Source: Prauserella muralis (GTDB lineage Bacteria > Actinomycetota > Actinomycetes > Mycobacteriales > Pseudonocardiaceae). From it: a stretch of 64,000 bases of DNA. Location: contig NZ_MASW01000001.1 of NCBI RefSeq assembly GCF_003202285.1, forward strand, positions 2,023,666 to 2,087,665. The letters are read 5' to 3'. The notes beneath the pieces are model-generated. The model was not told the origin of the DNA and searched no databases. It worked only from the letters and a program-made list of their open reading frames with translations. Positions 44,201 to 52,776 of this stretch are shown here, piece by piece (the first letter of the stretch is position 1; each line of letters starts with the position of its first letter). Both the position numbers and the translations under genes were made by a program.

Positions 44201-44330
44201 CGTGCGGGGCAGCGTGCGGCGGGTGTCGCGCTCGCCGTTTCTCGACGCGCTCGACGGGACGCGCTGCGAGCGCGTCGGCGACCCTGCGCCGCGGCGCAGG
44301 CCGCGCGAGACGCAGCTGAGGCTGCTCTGA
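41211..44330 (+). CDS. PHP phosphoesterase-UvrD helicase fusion protein
   Basis: A 1039-residue two-part enzyme. Residues 1 to about 400 form a PHP-type metal phosphoesterase domain of the TIGR00375 kind. It has MRFHADLHIHSKYSRAC with His8 and His10, VVGTGDFTHPAW, SNSDAHSPPML and a zinc-ribbon CPECGKPL. A proline/alanine linker follows at about 430-475. The rest is an SF1 helicase with GLDPDQRAAA, Walker A AGPGTGKTRT near 497, SVDEYQDVDEQQYRLL, LHASKGLEFPVVF and RRLLFVGMTRAQRHLF. GTG 41211 has AGGA 7 nt upstream. It probably processes DNA ends or nucleotides; the biological role is not known. Confidence 0.88.
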   Translation: MRFHADLHIHSKYSRACSRDCDLEHLTWWARRKGVTVVGTGDFTHPAWFEHLRENLVPAEPGLFRLREDLDAGIRRRLAPSLAAHEVRFVLSVEISTIYKRHERTRKVHHLVYVPGFDAAEEFNRRLGRIGNLGSDGRPILGLDSRDLLEITLESGEGSYLVPAHVWTPWFAVLGSKSGFDAVEHCYADLAGHIFALETGLSSDPEMNWKISGLDRYRLVSNSDAHSPPMLGREATVFDTDLDYHAIRRALETGDGHAGTVEFFPEEGKYHVDGHRKCGVRMEPAETTAHRGLCPECGKPLTVGVLNRIEQLADRAAPVRPEGAAGFRCLVPLPEIVSEIVGTGPKSKKVLGRIDRLTAALGPELAILQDVPPDDIARHDPLLAEAVTRLRRGQVIRHPGYDGEYGVIRLFEPGELRRRSTASAPGLFDEPGSPREPEPQHKPARPAPVPAAEPAAAPEPAPMPMPAAATAPSLLDGLDPDQRAAAGVEGGPLLIVAGPGTGKTRTLTHRIAHLVAERGVDPARCLAITFTRRAAAELTDRLGTLAPRQAQDITVTTFHALGVRILREQHDRAGLTARFGIADAARQLAVATEVTGSETEARALLADRARHPDHAERYLKELRQRDLVDFDDLVTLPVTLLESDPELAASYRDRYRWVSVDEYQDVDEQQYRLLRLLVPPEGNLTAIGDPDQAIYRFRGADVGFFLRFRQDYPAARTVRLGRNYRSNPHILDGALRVVEPATLVPGRQLHPMGSCGDARVGLHEAATEQAEGTFVAHTIERLLGGASFHAFDSGRVDGDGTQGLGFSDFAVLYRTDRQARAVMDALTQAGLPFQKRSHDRLRDRPGVEAILAELAFVPERGATATSVRARLRRAAEAVLERGLADPDAVHTAAGLLTPLAEDCGDDLERFRTELSLGVEVDTWDPRADRVSLLTLHASKGLEFPVVFLVGCSDGLLPLRWPGTEPDGEQVAEERRLLFVGMTRAQRHLFLSHAAERTVRGSVRRVSRSPFLDALDGTRCERVGDPAPRRRPRETQLRLL

Positions 44331-44387
44331 GGACGGTTTGGCTCGCCAGGGGCCGGGCAACCTTTCCGTGAGGGAAGGAGAGGTGAC

Positions 44388-44612
44388 ATGGCCAACGAGC
44401 CCAAGAGCCCCATGAAGGACGAGCACTACAACCTGATCAGTGTCGTACAGGCGTCCCTGCACTACGTGTGGCAGATGGACGAGTACGCCCGCGACGCCGA
44501 GCAGGCGGGTGACGACGAGCTCGCCACCTGGTTCCGCAAGATCCAGGAGAACAACAGGAAGGCCGGCGAGCAGGGCAAGGAGATGCTGGTCAAGCGGCTG
44601 TCGAAAGGTTGA
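44388..44612 (+). CDS. Small conserved hypothetical protein
   Basis: A 74-residue acidic helical protein starting MANEPKSPMKDEHYNLISV. HYVWQMDEYARDAEQAGDDE suggests a ferritin-like or bundle helix, but it is too short for a metal site. A strong ribosome-binding site (GGAGAGGTGAC) precedes the ATG. The DUF2267 gene follows 6 bp after the stop, so the two form a unit. The function is unknown. Confidence 0.75.
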   Translation: MANEPKSPMKDEHYNLISVVQASLHYVWQMDEYARDAEQAGDDELATWFRKIQENNRKAGEQGKEMLVKRLSKG

Positions 44613-44618
44613 GTTCTG

Positions 44619-45029
44619 ATGCAGCACGACCACTTCATCGGACAGGTACAGGCACGGGCGAAGCTCGCCAGCCGTGGTGACGCCGAGGGCCTGACCCGCG
44701 CGACGCTGGAGACCCTCGGTGAGCGCATCCCGGAGCAGGTGGCAGGCCACCTCGCCGACCAGCTGCCCACCGAGATCGGCGAGCACCTGCGCAGGACCGT
44801 GACGATGGGTGGCGCGGGCAGCGGTGAACGCTTCGACCGCGCCGAGTTCGTGCGGCGCGTGTCCGGGCGCTCGCATCTGGACGAGCCGCAGGCCGTCTAC
44901 GGTGCGCGGGTGGTGCTCGAGGTGACCGACGAGGCCACCCAGGACGTGCTCGGCAAGGTCGAGGACTCCCTGCCCGAGGACCTGCGCGAGCTGGTCAACG
45001 CGGGCAGCTCCGGCAACCTCGGCACGTAA
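44619..45029 (+). CDS. DUF2267 family protein
   Basis: A 136-residue helical protein of the DUF2267 family: MQHDHFIGQVQARAKL, RATLETLGERIPEQVAGHLA, DQLPTEIGEHLR and FVRRVSGRSHL. The function is unknown; such proteins are often linked to stress operons. It is probably translated together with the small gene just upstream. It ends 21 bp from the convergent IclR gene end. Confidence 0.85.
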   Translation: MQHDHFIGQVQARAKLASRGDAEGLTRATLETLGERIPEQVAGHLADQLPTEIGEHLRRTVTMGGAGSGERFDRAEFVRRVSGRSHLDEPQAVYGARVVLEVTDEATQDVLGKVEDSLPEDLRELVNAGSSGNLGT

Positions 45030-45050
45030 CAGCCTCGGGACGCGGCACCC

Positions 45051-45839
45051 TCAGGGCGCGGCCGAAGGGTGGCCGCCGATGCGCGCGGTCAGCTCGCCTG
45101 CCGCGCGCCGGACCTGCTCGGCCAGCTCGGGCCAGGTCTCGGCGCAACCGTCGGCGGCGGGCCCTTCGCAGAGGTGACGGAACGTGAGGCTGATCGAGGC
45201 CATCGGCCTGCCGCCGTGGTCGAACACGGGGTAGGCGACCGAGGCGAAGCCCTCGGTGACGTGGCCGTCCTCCACCGCCCAGCCGAGCCTGCGGTGCGCG
45301 CTCAGCGTGTGCCGCAGCTCGGCCAGTGTGCGGGGGCCCCGGCCGGTGCGGCGCACGAACGCCGACGCCGACGGAAACAGGGCCCGCACGTGCGCGGGCG
45401 GCAGGTGGGCGAGCATGGCCCGCCCTGACGCCGTGAGGTGGGAGGGCAGGCGCACGCCGACGTCGGTGACGAGAGTCTGCGGGCGGGCGGGCCGCTCCTT
45501 GAGCAGGTACAGCAGCTCGTTGCCGTGCAGCACGCCGAGGTGGGCGTTGTGCCCGGCGTGATCGACGAGCCTGCGCAGCAGGGGACCGGCCAGCCGCTCC
45601 AGCGGATCGGCCCGCAGGTAGGCCGAGCCCAGCTCGAACGCGGCGATGCCGAGGCCGTAGCGGCGCTCGGCGGGCAGGTGCACGACGAACCCGGCCGCCT
45701 CCAGCTCGGTCAGCAGGTGATACGTCGTCGAGCGCGGCAGGTCCAGCTCACGGGCGAGCGCCGCGGCGGACACGGGGCCCGCGTGCCGCGCGAGCGCGCC
45801 CAGCACCGCCAGCCCCCGGCGCAACGCGGGTACACCCAT
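45051..45839 (-). CDS. IclR family regulator of histidine utilisation
   Basis: A 262-residue regulator. The winged helix is LRRGLAVLGALARHAGPVSA and LARELDLPRSTTYHLLTELE; the ligand domain contains LHGNELLYLLKERPARPQ, LTASGRAMLAHLP and EGFASVAYPVFDHGG. ATG 45839 has AGGAG 7 nt upstream; the open frame to 45869 is not used. It is divergent from hutH, so it is the likely hut operon regulator. The inducer, for example urocanate, is inferred from other hut systems. Confidence 0.9.
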   Translation of the reverse strand: MGVPALRRGLAVLGALARHAGPVSAAALARELDLPRSTTYHLLTELEAAGFVVHLPAERRYGLGIAAFELGSAYLRADPLERLAGPLLRRLVDHAGHNAHLGVLHGNELLYLLKERPARPQTLVTDVGVRLPSHLTASGRAMLAHLPPAHVRALFPSASAFVRRTGRGPRTLAELRHTLSAHRRLGWAVEDGHVTEGFASVAYPVFDHGGRPMASISLTFRHLCEGPAADGCAETWPELAEQVRRAAGELTARIGGHPSAAP

Positions 45840-45850
45840 CAGCGTTCTCC

Positions 45851-45868
45851 TGTCTGAAATCCAAGACA
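45851..45868. promoter_or_regulatory. Candidate operator between the IclR gene and hutH
   Basis: TGTCT-N8-AGACA forms an 18-bp inverted repeat 12 nt before the IclR start and 46 nt before hutH. Confidence 0.45.
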
Positions 45869-45913
45869 CAACCGGCTTACCGCAGATGATGCGCCCCCGC
45901 CATCGGCGGTGAA

Positions 45914-47458
45914 ATGGGGGGCATGGCAGACGAGGCAGGCGAGGTCACGCTCGGAGTGTCGCCGCTGCGCCGAGAGCAGGTGGTGGCCGTGGCGCGTGAC
46001 CGCGTGACCGTGACGCTGGACGCCGCGGCCGGGGACGCCATCGCCGGCGCCCGGGGTCACGTCGACGCGCTCGCCGAGGCGGCCGAGCCCACCTACGGGG
46101 TGTCCACCGGCTTCGGCGCGCTCGCCGTGCGGCACATCCCCGCAGGACGGCGCGCGGACCTGCAGCGGTCACTGATCCGCTCGCACGCCGCGGGAGCGGG
46201 GCCCGCCGTCGAACCCGAGGTGGTGCGCGCGCTCATGGTGCTGCGCCTGCGCACGCTCGCCACCGGGCACACCGGCGTCCGGCCGGTCACCGCGAACACG
46301 CTCGTCGCTCTGCTCAACGCGGGCATCACGCCGGTGGTGCACGAGCACGGCTCGCTGGGCTGCTCCGGTGACCTCGCGCCGCTGTCGGCCGTGGCGCTCG
46401 CGCTGATGGGGGAGGGCGAGGTCCTCGACGCCGCGGGCGAGCGGCTGCCCGCCGCCGAGGCACTGCGCCGCGCGGGCATCGAGCCCGTCACCCTCGCCGA
46501 GAAGGAGGGCCTCGCGCTCACCAACGGCACCGACGGCATGCTCGGCATGCTCGTGCTGGCCGCCGCCGACCTGCGCAGGTTGCTGGCTGTCGCCGACCTC
46601 ACCGCCGCGATGAGCGTCGAGGCGCTGCTCGGCACCGACCGCGTCTTCGCCGAGGACCTGCACGCCCTGCGCCCGCATCCCGGCCAGGCCGAGTCGGCGC
46701 GGCGCATGCGCACGGCGCTGGCGGGCTCGCCGATCGTCGCCAGCCACCGCGGCCCCGACTGCCCCCGCGTGCAGGACGCCTACTCGCTGCGCTGCGCCCC
46801 GCAGGTGCACGGCGCCGCGCGCGACACCCTGTCGCACGCCGAGCTGGTGGCCGACCGCGAGCTCGCCGCCGCCATCGACAACCCGGTGGTGCTCGCCGAC
46901 GGCCGCGTCGAGTCCAACGGCAACTTCCACGGAGCGCCTGTCGGTTACGTGCTCGACTTCCTCGCGATCGGCGTCGCCGACGTGGCGAGCATCGCCGAGC
47001 GCCGTACCGACCGGATGCTCGACATCGCCCGCTCCCACGGCCTGCCCGCGTTCCTCGCCGACGATCCCGGCGTGGACTCCGGGCACATGATCGCCCAGTA
47101 CACGCAGGCCGCGATCGTCAGCGAGCTCAAGCGGCTCGCCGTGCCCGCGTCGGTCGACTCGATCCCCAGCAGCGCCATGCAGGAGGACCACGTCTCGATG
47201 GGCTGGTCGGCCGCGCGCAAGCTGCGCCGCGGCCTCGACGGCCTCACCACGGTGCTGGCGATCGAGCTGCTGACCGCCGCCAGGGCGCTCGACCTGCGGG
47301 CGCCGCTGGCCCCGGCCCCGGTGACGGGCGCGGCGCGCGACCTGCTGCGCACCCGCGTGCCCGGGCCGGGCCCCGACCGCCATCTCGCCCCCGAGATCGC
47401 CGCCGCCGAAGAACTCATCGCGTCCGGAGCCGTACTCGACTGCCTGGAGGAACAGTGA
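45914..47458 (+). CDS. hutH: Histidine ammonia-lyase
   Basis: A 514-residue enzyme that converts histidine to urocanate and ammonia, the first step of histidine degradation. The MIO prosthetic group forms from the tripeptide at 150-152, here Cys-Ser-Gly ([12 protein letters not shown]) in place of the more common Ala-Ser-Gly. The active-site Tyr61 lies in [20 protein letters not shown] and [12 protein letters not shown] are also conserved. The start is ATG 45914 or ATG 45923. The stop overlaps the hutU start, beginning a chain of overlaps through hutI. Confidence 0.97.
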   Translation: MGGMADEAGEVTLGVSPLRREQVVAVARDRVTVTLDAAAGDAIAGARGHVDALAEAAEPTYGVSTGFGALAVRHIPAGRRADLQRSLIRSHAAGAGPAVEPEVVRALMVLRLRTLATGHTGVRPVTANTLVALLNAGITPVVHEHGSLGCSGDLAPLSAVALALMGEGEVLDAAGERLPAAEALRRAGIEPVTLAEKEGLALTNGTDGMLGMLVLAAADLRRLLAVADLTAAMSVEALLGTDRVFAEDLHALRPHPGQAESARRMRTALAGSPIVASHRGPDCPRVQDAYSLRCAPQVHGAARDTLSHAELVADRELAAAIDNPVVLADGRVESNGNFHGAPVGYVLDFLAIGVADVASIAERRTDRMLDIARSHGLPAFLADDPGVDSGHMIAQYTQAAIVSELKRLAVPASVDSIPSSAMQEDHVSMGWSAARKLRRGLDGLTTVLAIELLTAARALDLRAPLAPAPVTGAARDLLRTRVPGPGPDRHLAPEIAAAEELIASGAVLDCLEEQ

Positions 47459-49104
47459 CGCTCTCAACCGGGAACTGGCAGACCGAAGCCGCGCTGCGGA
47501 TGCTGCGCAACAACCTCGACCCCGCCGTCGCCGAACGACCGGAGGACCTCGTCGTCTACGGCGGTACCGGCAAGGCCGCCCGCGACTGGCCCAGCTACCA
47601 CGCCATCGAGCGCTGCCTCACCACGCTGGCCGAGGACGAGACGCTGCTCGTGCAGTCCGGCAAGCCGGTGGGCGTGCTGCGCACCCACGAGTGGGCGCCG
47701 CGCGTGCTGATCGCCAACTCCAACCTCGTCGGCGACTGGGCCACGTGGCCGGAGTTCCGCAGGCTCGAGGCGCTCGGGCTCACCATGTACGGGCAGATGA
47801 CCGCGGGCTCGTGGATCTACATCGGAACCCAGGGCATCCTGCAGGGCACCTATGAGACGTTCGCCGCGGTGGCCGAGAAACGCTTCGGCGGCACCCTCGC
47901 GGGCACGCTCACCGTCACCGCCGGGCTCGGCGGCATGGGCGGGGCGCAGCCGCTGGCGGTGACGATGAACGACGGCGTGGCGCTCGTGATCGAGTGCGAC
48001 CCGCGCCGCGCCCGGCGACGGCTCGAAACCCGCTACCTCGACGAGCTGGCATCCGATGTGGACGACGCCGTGGCGCGGGTGCGGGCGGCGAAGAGCGAGC
48101 GCAGGGCGCTGTCGGTGGGTGTCATCGGCAACGCCGCCGAGGTGCTGCCGGAGCTGCTGCGCCGAGGGCTGGAGGTGGACATCGTCACCGACCAGACCTC
48201 CGCGCACGATCCGCTGGCCTACCTGCCGATCGGGGTGGACGTCGACGACTGGCACGACTACGCCGCCAAGAAGCCCGACGAGTTCACCGACCGCTCCCGC
48301 GACGCGATGGCCGCCCACGTGGACGCGATGCTCGGCTTCCTGGACGCGGGCGCCGAGGTGTTCGACTACGGCAACTCGCTGCGCAGCGAGGCCAAGCTGG
48401 GCGGCTGCGAGCGCGCCTTCGACTTCCCCGGCTTCGTGCCCGCCTACATCCGGCCGCTGTTCTGCGAGGGCAAGGGCCCGTTCCGGTGGGCGGCGCTGTC
48501 CGGCGACCCCGCGGACATCGCCGCCACCGACCGCGCGATCCTGGAGCTGTTCCCGGAGAACGAGTCGCTGGCCCGCTGGATCCGGCTCGCGGGCGAGCGG
48601 GTGGAGTTCCAGGGCCTGCCCGCGCGGATCTGCTGGCTCGGCTACGGCGAGCGCCACCTCGCCGGCCTGCGCTTCAACGAGATGGTCGCCTCCGGTGAGC
48701 TGAAGGCCCCGGTGGTGATCGGCCGCGACCACCTCGACGCGGGCAGTGTCGCCTCGCCCTACCGCGAGACCGAGGGCATGGCCGACGGCTCCGACGCCAT
48801 CGCCGACTGGCCACTGCTCAACGCACTGGTCAACACCGCGTCCGGCGCCAGCTGGGTCTCGATCCACCACGGTGGCGGTGTCGGCATGGGACGCTCGATC
48901 CACGCCGGGCAGGTGTGCGTCGCCGACGGCACCCCGCTCGCCGCGACCAAGCTCGAGCGGGTGCTCACCAACGACCCGGCGATGGGCGTGCTGCGCCACG
49001 TCGACGCGGGCTACGAGCGCGCCACGCAGGTCGCCGCCGAGCGCGGCGTGCGCGTCCCGATGGAGACACAGGGGACACGGTCGGCGCAGGGAGAGCACGG
49101 GTGA
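47455..49104 (+). CDS. hutU: Urocanate hydratase
   Basis: A 549-residue NAD-dependent urocanase that makes imidazolone propionate. Characteristic blocks are ENLVVYGG-like [47 protein letters not shown], and the C-terminal [17 protein letters not shown] with the NAD and substrate residues. The length is normal. Its GTG start overlaps the hutH stop, and its stop overlaps the next GTG. Confidence 0.97.
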   Translation: MTLSTGNWQTEAALRMLRNNLDPAVAERPEDLVVYGGTGKAARDWPSYHAIERCLTTLAEDETLLVQSGKPVGVLRTHEWAPRVLIANSNLVGDWATWPEFRRLEALGLTMYGQMTAGSWIYIGTQGILQGTYETFAAVAEKRFGGTLAGTLTVTAGLGGMGGAQPLAVTMNDGVALVIECDPRRARRRLETRYLDELASDVDDAVARVRAAKSERRALSVGVIGNAAEVLPELLRRGLEVDIVTDQTSAHDPLAYLPIGVDVDDWHDYAAKKPDEFTDRSRDAMAAHVDAMLGFLDAGAEVFDYGNSLRSEAKLGGCERAFDFPGFVPAYIRPLFCEGKGPFRWAALSGDPADIAATDRAILELFPENESLARWIRLAGERVEFQGLPARICWLGYGERHLAGLRFNEMVASGELKAPVVIGRDHLDAGSVASPYRETEGMADGSDAIADWPLLNALVNTASGASWVSIHHGGGVGMGRSIHAGQVCVADGTPLAATKLERVLTNDPAMGVLRHVDAGYERATQVAAERGVRVPMETQGTRSAQGEHG

Positions 49105-50303
49105 GCGGTACCCAGACGCTGCTGGACGAGATCGCCGGTGTCGGCGCCGACCCGGCGCGTGGCGGCTACTCGCGGCACGTCTTCGACCATGCCGAGACGC
49201 AGCTGCGGGAGTGGTTCACCGAGCGCGCCACCGGTGCCGGGCTGGAGGTGGAGACCGACCGCAACGGCAACCTGTGGGCGTGGTGGGGCACCCCGGGGCC
49301 GGACGCGGTGGTCACCGGCAGCCACCTGGACTCCGTGCCCGGCGGCGGCGCCTTCGACGGGCCGCTGGGTGTCGCGAGCGCGCTCGCGGCCGTGCGGGCG
49401 CTGCGGGAGCGGGGCGTCACCCCGGCTCGCCCGCTGGCCGTCGTGGTGTTCGCCGAGGAGGAGGGCGGCCGGTTCGGCGTGCCGTGCCTCGGCTCGCGGC
49501 TGCTCACCGGAGCGATCGACCCCGACAAGGCGCGGCGGCTGCGCGACCCCGACGGCGTCACGCTGGCCGAGGCCGCCGCGGGTGCGGGCCTCGACCCGGC
49601 CCGGCTCGGCCCCGACCCCGAGCGGCTCGGCCGCATCGGCCGGTTCGTCGAGCTGCACGTCGAGCAGGGCCGCGCACTCGCCGACCTCGACGACGCCCCC
49701 ATCGCCGTGGGCAGCACCGTGATCGCGCACGGCCGGTGGCGGTTCTCCTTCGCCGGGCAGGGCAACCACGCCGGAGCCACGCTGCTGGCCGACCGCAGGG
49801 ACCCGATGCTGCCCGCCGCGGCGGTGGTCGCGGCGGCCCGCAGGGTCGCGGCGACCGTGCCGCAGGCCCGCGCCACCGTCGGCAGGCTCGTGCCGAGGCC
49901 GGGCGGCACCAACGTCATCGCCTCCACCGTGGATCTGTGGCTGGACGCGCGCGTGCCCGGCGAGGGCGTGCACCCGATGGTGGCCGAGATCGCCGAGGCG
50001 GCGCGCGCCGCGGCCGAGGACGAGGGCTGCACCGTGACCGTCACCGAGGAGTCCTCCAGCGGCGACGTCACCTTCGACCCCGCGCTGCGCGACGAGCTCG
50101 GCGCGCTGCTCGGCGGCGTGCCTGAGCTGCCGACCGGGGCGGGGCACGACGCCGCGATCCTCGCCGGTCACGTGCCGTCGGCGATGCTGTACGTGCGCAA
50201 CCCCACCGGCATCAGCCATGCACCGGAGGAGTTCGCCGAGGCCGCCGACGTGGAGCGCGGCGGCGCGGCGCTGCGGACCGTGCTGGAGCGGCTGTGCCGG
50301 TGA
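49101..50303 (+). CDS. M20 family amidohydrolase (allantoate amidohydrolase-like) in the hut operon
   Basis: A 400-residue binuclear metal amidohydrolase of the carbamoylase/allantoate amidohydrolase group. Metal-site motifs are [28 protein letters not shown] and LHVEQGRAL; the dimerisation residues lie in [11 protein letters not shown], and the last ligand is near GISHAPEEF. It is embedded between hutU and hutF with 4-nt and 10-nt overlaps, and no HutG-type deformylase is present. It therefore probably hydrolyses N-formylglutamate, the HutF product. That specificity is inferred from position, not shown. The GTG at 49101 is fixed by the overlap; the frame upstream is a shadow of hutU. Confidence 0.88.
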   Translation: MSGTQTLLDEIAGVGADPARGGYSRHVFDHAETQLREWFTERATGAGLEVETDRNGNLWAWWGTPGPDAVVTGSHLDSVPGGGAFDGPLGVASALAAVRALRERGVTPARPLAVVVFAEEEGGRFGVPCLGSRLLTGAIDPDKARRLRDPDGVTLAEAAAGAGLDPARLGPDPERLGRIGRFVELHVEQGRALADLDDAPIAVGSTVIAHGRWRFSFAGQGNHAGATLLADRRDPMLPAAAVVAAARRVAATVPQARATVGRLVPRPGGTNVIASTVDLWLDARVPGEGVHPMVAEIAEAARAAAEDEGCTVTVTEESSSGDVTFDPALRDELGALLGGVPELPTGAGHDAAILAGHVPSAMLYVRNPTGISHAPEEFAEAADVERGGAALRTVLERLCR

Positions 50304-51601
50304 CCTCGTACTGGTGCGAGCAGGCGTGGCTGCCCGGCGGCGTCGCCAGTGGCGTGCGCGTCGACATCGCCGAGGGGCGCATCACCGGGGTGAGCCCGGA
50401 CCAGCCGCGCACCGGGACCGTCCTGTCCGGACTGACCATGCCCGGCTTCGCCAACGCGCACTCGCACGCCTTCCACCGCGCCCTGCGCGGGCGCACCCAC
50501 GGCGAGCAGGGCACGTTCTGGACGTGGCGCGAGCGGATGTACGCGCTGGCCGGACGCCTCGACCCGGACTCCTACCACCGGCTGGCGCGCGGCGTCTACG
50601 CCGAGCTGGTGCTCGCGGGGTACACGAGCGTGGGGGAGTTCCACTACCTGCACCACGCGCCGGGTGGCGCTCGCTACGCCGACGAGAACGCCATGAGCGC
50701 GGCACTCGTCGCCGCCGCGGCCGACGCCGGGATCCGGCTGACGCTGCTGGACACCTGCTACCTGTCGGGCGGTTTCGGCAAGGAGCTCGCCGGGCCGCAG
50801 CTGCGTTTCGGCGACGGGGACGCACAGGCGTGGGCTGAGCGGGTGTCGGCGTTCCGGCCGGAGGGCGGGCACGTGGTGCTCGGCGCCGCCGTGCACTCGG
50901 TGCGGGCCGTGCCGGAGCACGAGCTGCCTGTGGTCGCCGCGTGGGCGCGGGGCCGTCCGCTGCACGTTCACCTCTCCGAGCAGCGTGCGGAGAACACCGA
51001 CTGTGCGGCAGCCTCCGGCCGCACGCCCTCGGCCCTGCTGGCCGATGCCGGGGTGCTCGGGCCGCGCACCGTCGCCGTGCACGCCACCCACCTGACCGGG
51101 GCGGACATCTCGGCACTGGCGGGTGCGGGCACCTGGGCGTGCTTCTGCCCGACCACCGAGCGCGACCTCGGCGACGGCATCGGCCCCGCACGGGCACTCG
51201 CCGACGCCGGGGTGCGGCTGTGCCTCGGCAGCGACAGCCACGCCGTGGTGGACGCGTTCGAGGAGACCAGGGCGCTGGAGCTCGACGAGCGGCTCGCGAG
51301 CCAGCAGCGGGGCCGGTTCGCCGTCACCGAGCTGCGGGCCGCCGCCACCGGGCACGCGGCGCTGGGCTGGGACGGTGCGGGCGCGATCGAACCGGGTGCC
51401 CACGCCGACCTGGTGACGGTGGACCTGGGCTCGGTGCGCACGGCGGGCAGCGCGCCGGACGGGGTGTTCTACGCCGCCTCGGCGGCCGACGTCACCGACG
51501 TGCTCGTCGCGGGGCGGCGGGTGGTGCGGGACCGGGCACACGTGCTCGTCGACCGGCCACATCAGTTGCTCGCCACCGAGATCGGGAGGCTCTGGTCATG
51601 A
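50294..51601 (+). CDS. hutF: Formimidoylglutamate deiminase
   Basis: A 435-residue TIM-barrel deiminase that turns formimino-glutamate into N-formylglutamate and ammonia. The metal motif is HSHAFHRALRGRT, and FWTWRERMYALAGRL is characteristic of HutF. Further ligands lie in LHVHLSEQRAEN and LGSDSHAVVD. GTG 50294 has GGAG 5 nt upstream; GTG 50300 overlaps the previous stop and is an alternative. This commits the pathway to the formylglutamate branch and not direct HutG formiminoglutamase. Confidence 0.95.
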   Translation: MPVTSYWCEQAWLPGGVASGVRVDIAEGRITGVSPDQPRTGTVLSGLTMPGFANAHSHAFHRALRGRTHGEQGTFWTWRERMYALAGRLDPDSYHRLARGVYAELVLAGYTSVGEFHYLHHAPGGARYADENAMSAALVAAAADAGIRLTLLDTCYLSGGFGKELAGPQLRFGDGDAQAWAERVSAFRPEGGHVVLGAAVHSVRAVPEHELPVVAAWARGRPLHVHLSEQRAENTDCAAASGRTPSALLADAGVLGPRTVAVHATHLTGADISALAGAGTWACFCPTTERDLGDGIGPARALADAGVRLCLGSDSHAVVDAFEETRALELDERLASQQRGRFAVTELRAAATGHAALGWDGAGAIEPGAHADLVTVDLGSVRTAGSAPDGVFYAASAADVTDVLVAGRRVVRDRAHVLVDRPHQLLATEIGRLWS

Positions 51602-52776
51602 AGTCCACTGTGGTCACCGGCATCGCGGAGCTGACCACCAACGACCCGGGGCTCGGCACGCTGCACGACGCGGCGGTCGTGCTGGAGGGCGATCGCCTGG
51701 CCTGGATCGGCGACGCGGCGGTGGCGCCCGTGGCCGACGAGGCCGTCGACGTGGCGGGCAGGGCGGTGCTGCCGGGCTGGGTGGACAGCCACACGCATCT
51801 GGTGTTCGCCGGGGACCGCACGGCCGAGTTCGAGGCTCGCATGGCCGGTGAGGCGTACTCGGCGGGCGGCATCGCGGTGACCGTCGAGGCGACCCGGAAG
51901 GCCACGGACACCGAGCTGGCAGGCACCCTCGCGCGGCATGTCTCCGAGGCCATCCGGCAGGGCACCACGTACCTGGAGACCAAGACCGGCTACGGGCTCA
52001 GCGTCGCCGACGAGGCCCGCTCGGCCCGGCTGGCGGCCCGGCTCGCCGACGAGGTGACGTTCCTCGGCGCGCATCTGGTGCCGCCGGGCGCCGACGCGGA
52101 GTCCTATGTGGATCTGGTCTGCGGGGAGATGCTGGACGCGGTGGCCGATCACGTCGGCTGGGCGGACGTGTTCTGCGAGCGCGGCGCCTTCGACGAGGAG
52201 CAGTCCGAGCGGGTGCTGCGGGCCGCCGCCGAGCGCGGGCTGGGGCTGCGGGTACACGGCAACCAGCTCGGGCCGGGGCCCGGCGTGCGGCTGGCGGTGC
52301 GACACGGGGCGGCGAGCGTGGACCACTGCACCCACCTCACCGACGACGACGTCGAGGCGCTCGCGGGCTCGGACACGGTGGCGACCCTGCTGCCCGCGTG
52401 CGACCTGTCGACCCGGCAGCCGCTGGCGCCCGCGCGCAGGCTGCTCGACGCGGGTGCCACGATCGCGCTGGCCAGCAACGCCAACCCGGGCAGCTCGTAC
52501 ACGACGTCGATGGCGTTCTGCGTGGCCACGGCCGTGCTGCAGATGGGCCTTTCGGTGGCCGAGGCGGTGCGAGCCGCCACCGAGGGCGGTGCGCGGGCGC
52601 TGCGGCGGCACACCGGCGACGGCGCCGTCGGCGTGCTGCGGGTGGGGGCGCGGGCCGACCTGCACGTGCTCGACGCGCCCTCGGCGACCCACCTGGCCTA
52701 CCGGCCGGGCGTGCCGCTCACGTGGGCGGTGTGGCGCAGGGGCGTCAGGGTATGGCCTCGACATCGGCTCGACTGA
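51598..52776 (+). CDS. hutI: Imidazolonepropionase
   Basis: A 392-residue amidohydrolase that opens imidazolone propionate to formimino-glutamate. The metal motif HTH is in WVDSHTHLVFAGDRTAEFE, and TYLETKTGYGLSVADEAR, RVHGNQLGPG and LASNANPGSSYTTSM are also conserved. The ATG overlaps the hutF stop (ATGA). The last 32 bp overlap the end of the convergent TetR gene on the other strand. It is the last gene of the operon, and no terminator hairpin is visible in the overlap. Confidence 0.96.
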   Translation: MKSTVVTGIAELTTNDPGLGTLHDAAVVLEGDRLAWIGDAAVAPVADEAVDVAGRAVLPGWVDSHTHLVFAGDRTAEFEARMAGEAYSAGGIAVTVEATRKATDTELAGTLARHVSEAIRQGTTYLETKTGYGLSVADEARSARLAARLADEVTFLGAHLVPPGADAESYVDLVCGEMLDAVADHVGWADVFCERGAFDEEQSERVLRAAAERGLGLRVHGNQLGPGPGVRLAVRHGAASVDHCTHLTDDDVEALAGSDTVATLLPACDLSTRQPLAPARRLLDAGATIALASNANPGSSYTTSMAFCVATAVLQMGLSVAEAVRAATEGGARALRRHTGDGAVGVLRVGARADLHVLDAPSATHLAYRPGVPLTWAVWRRGVRVWPRHRLD

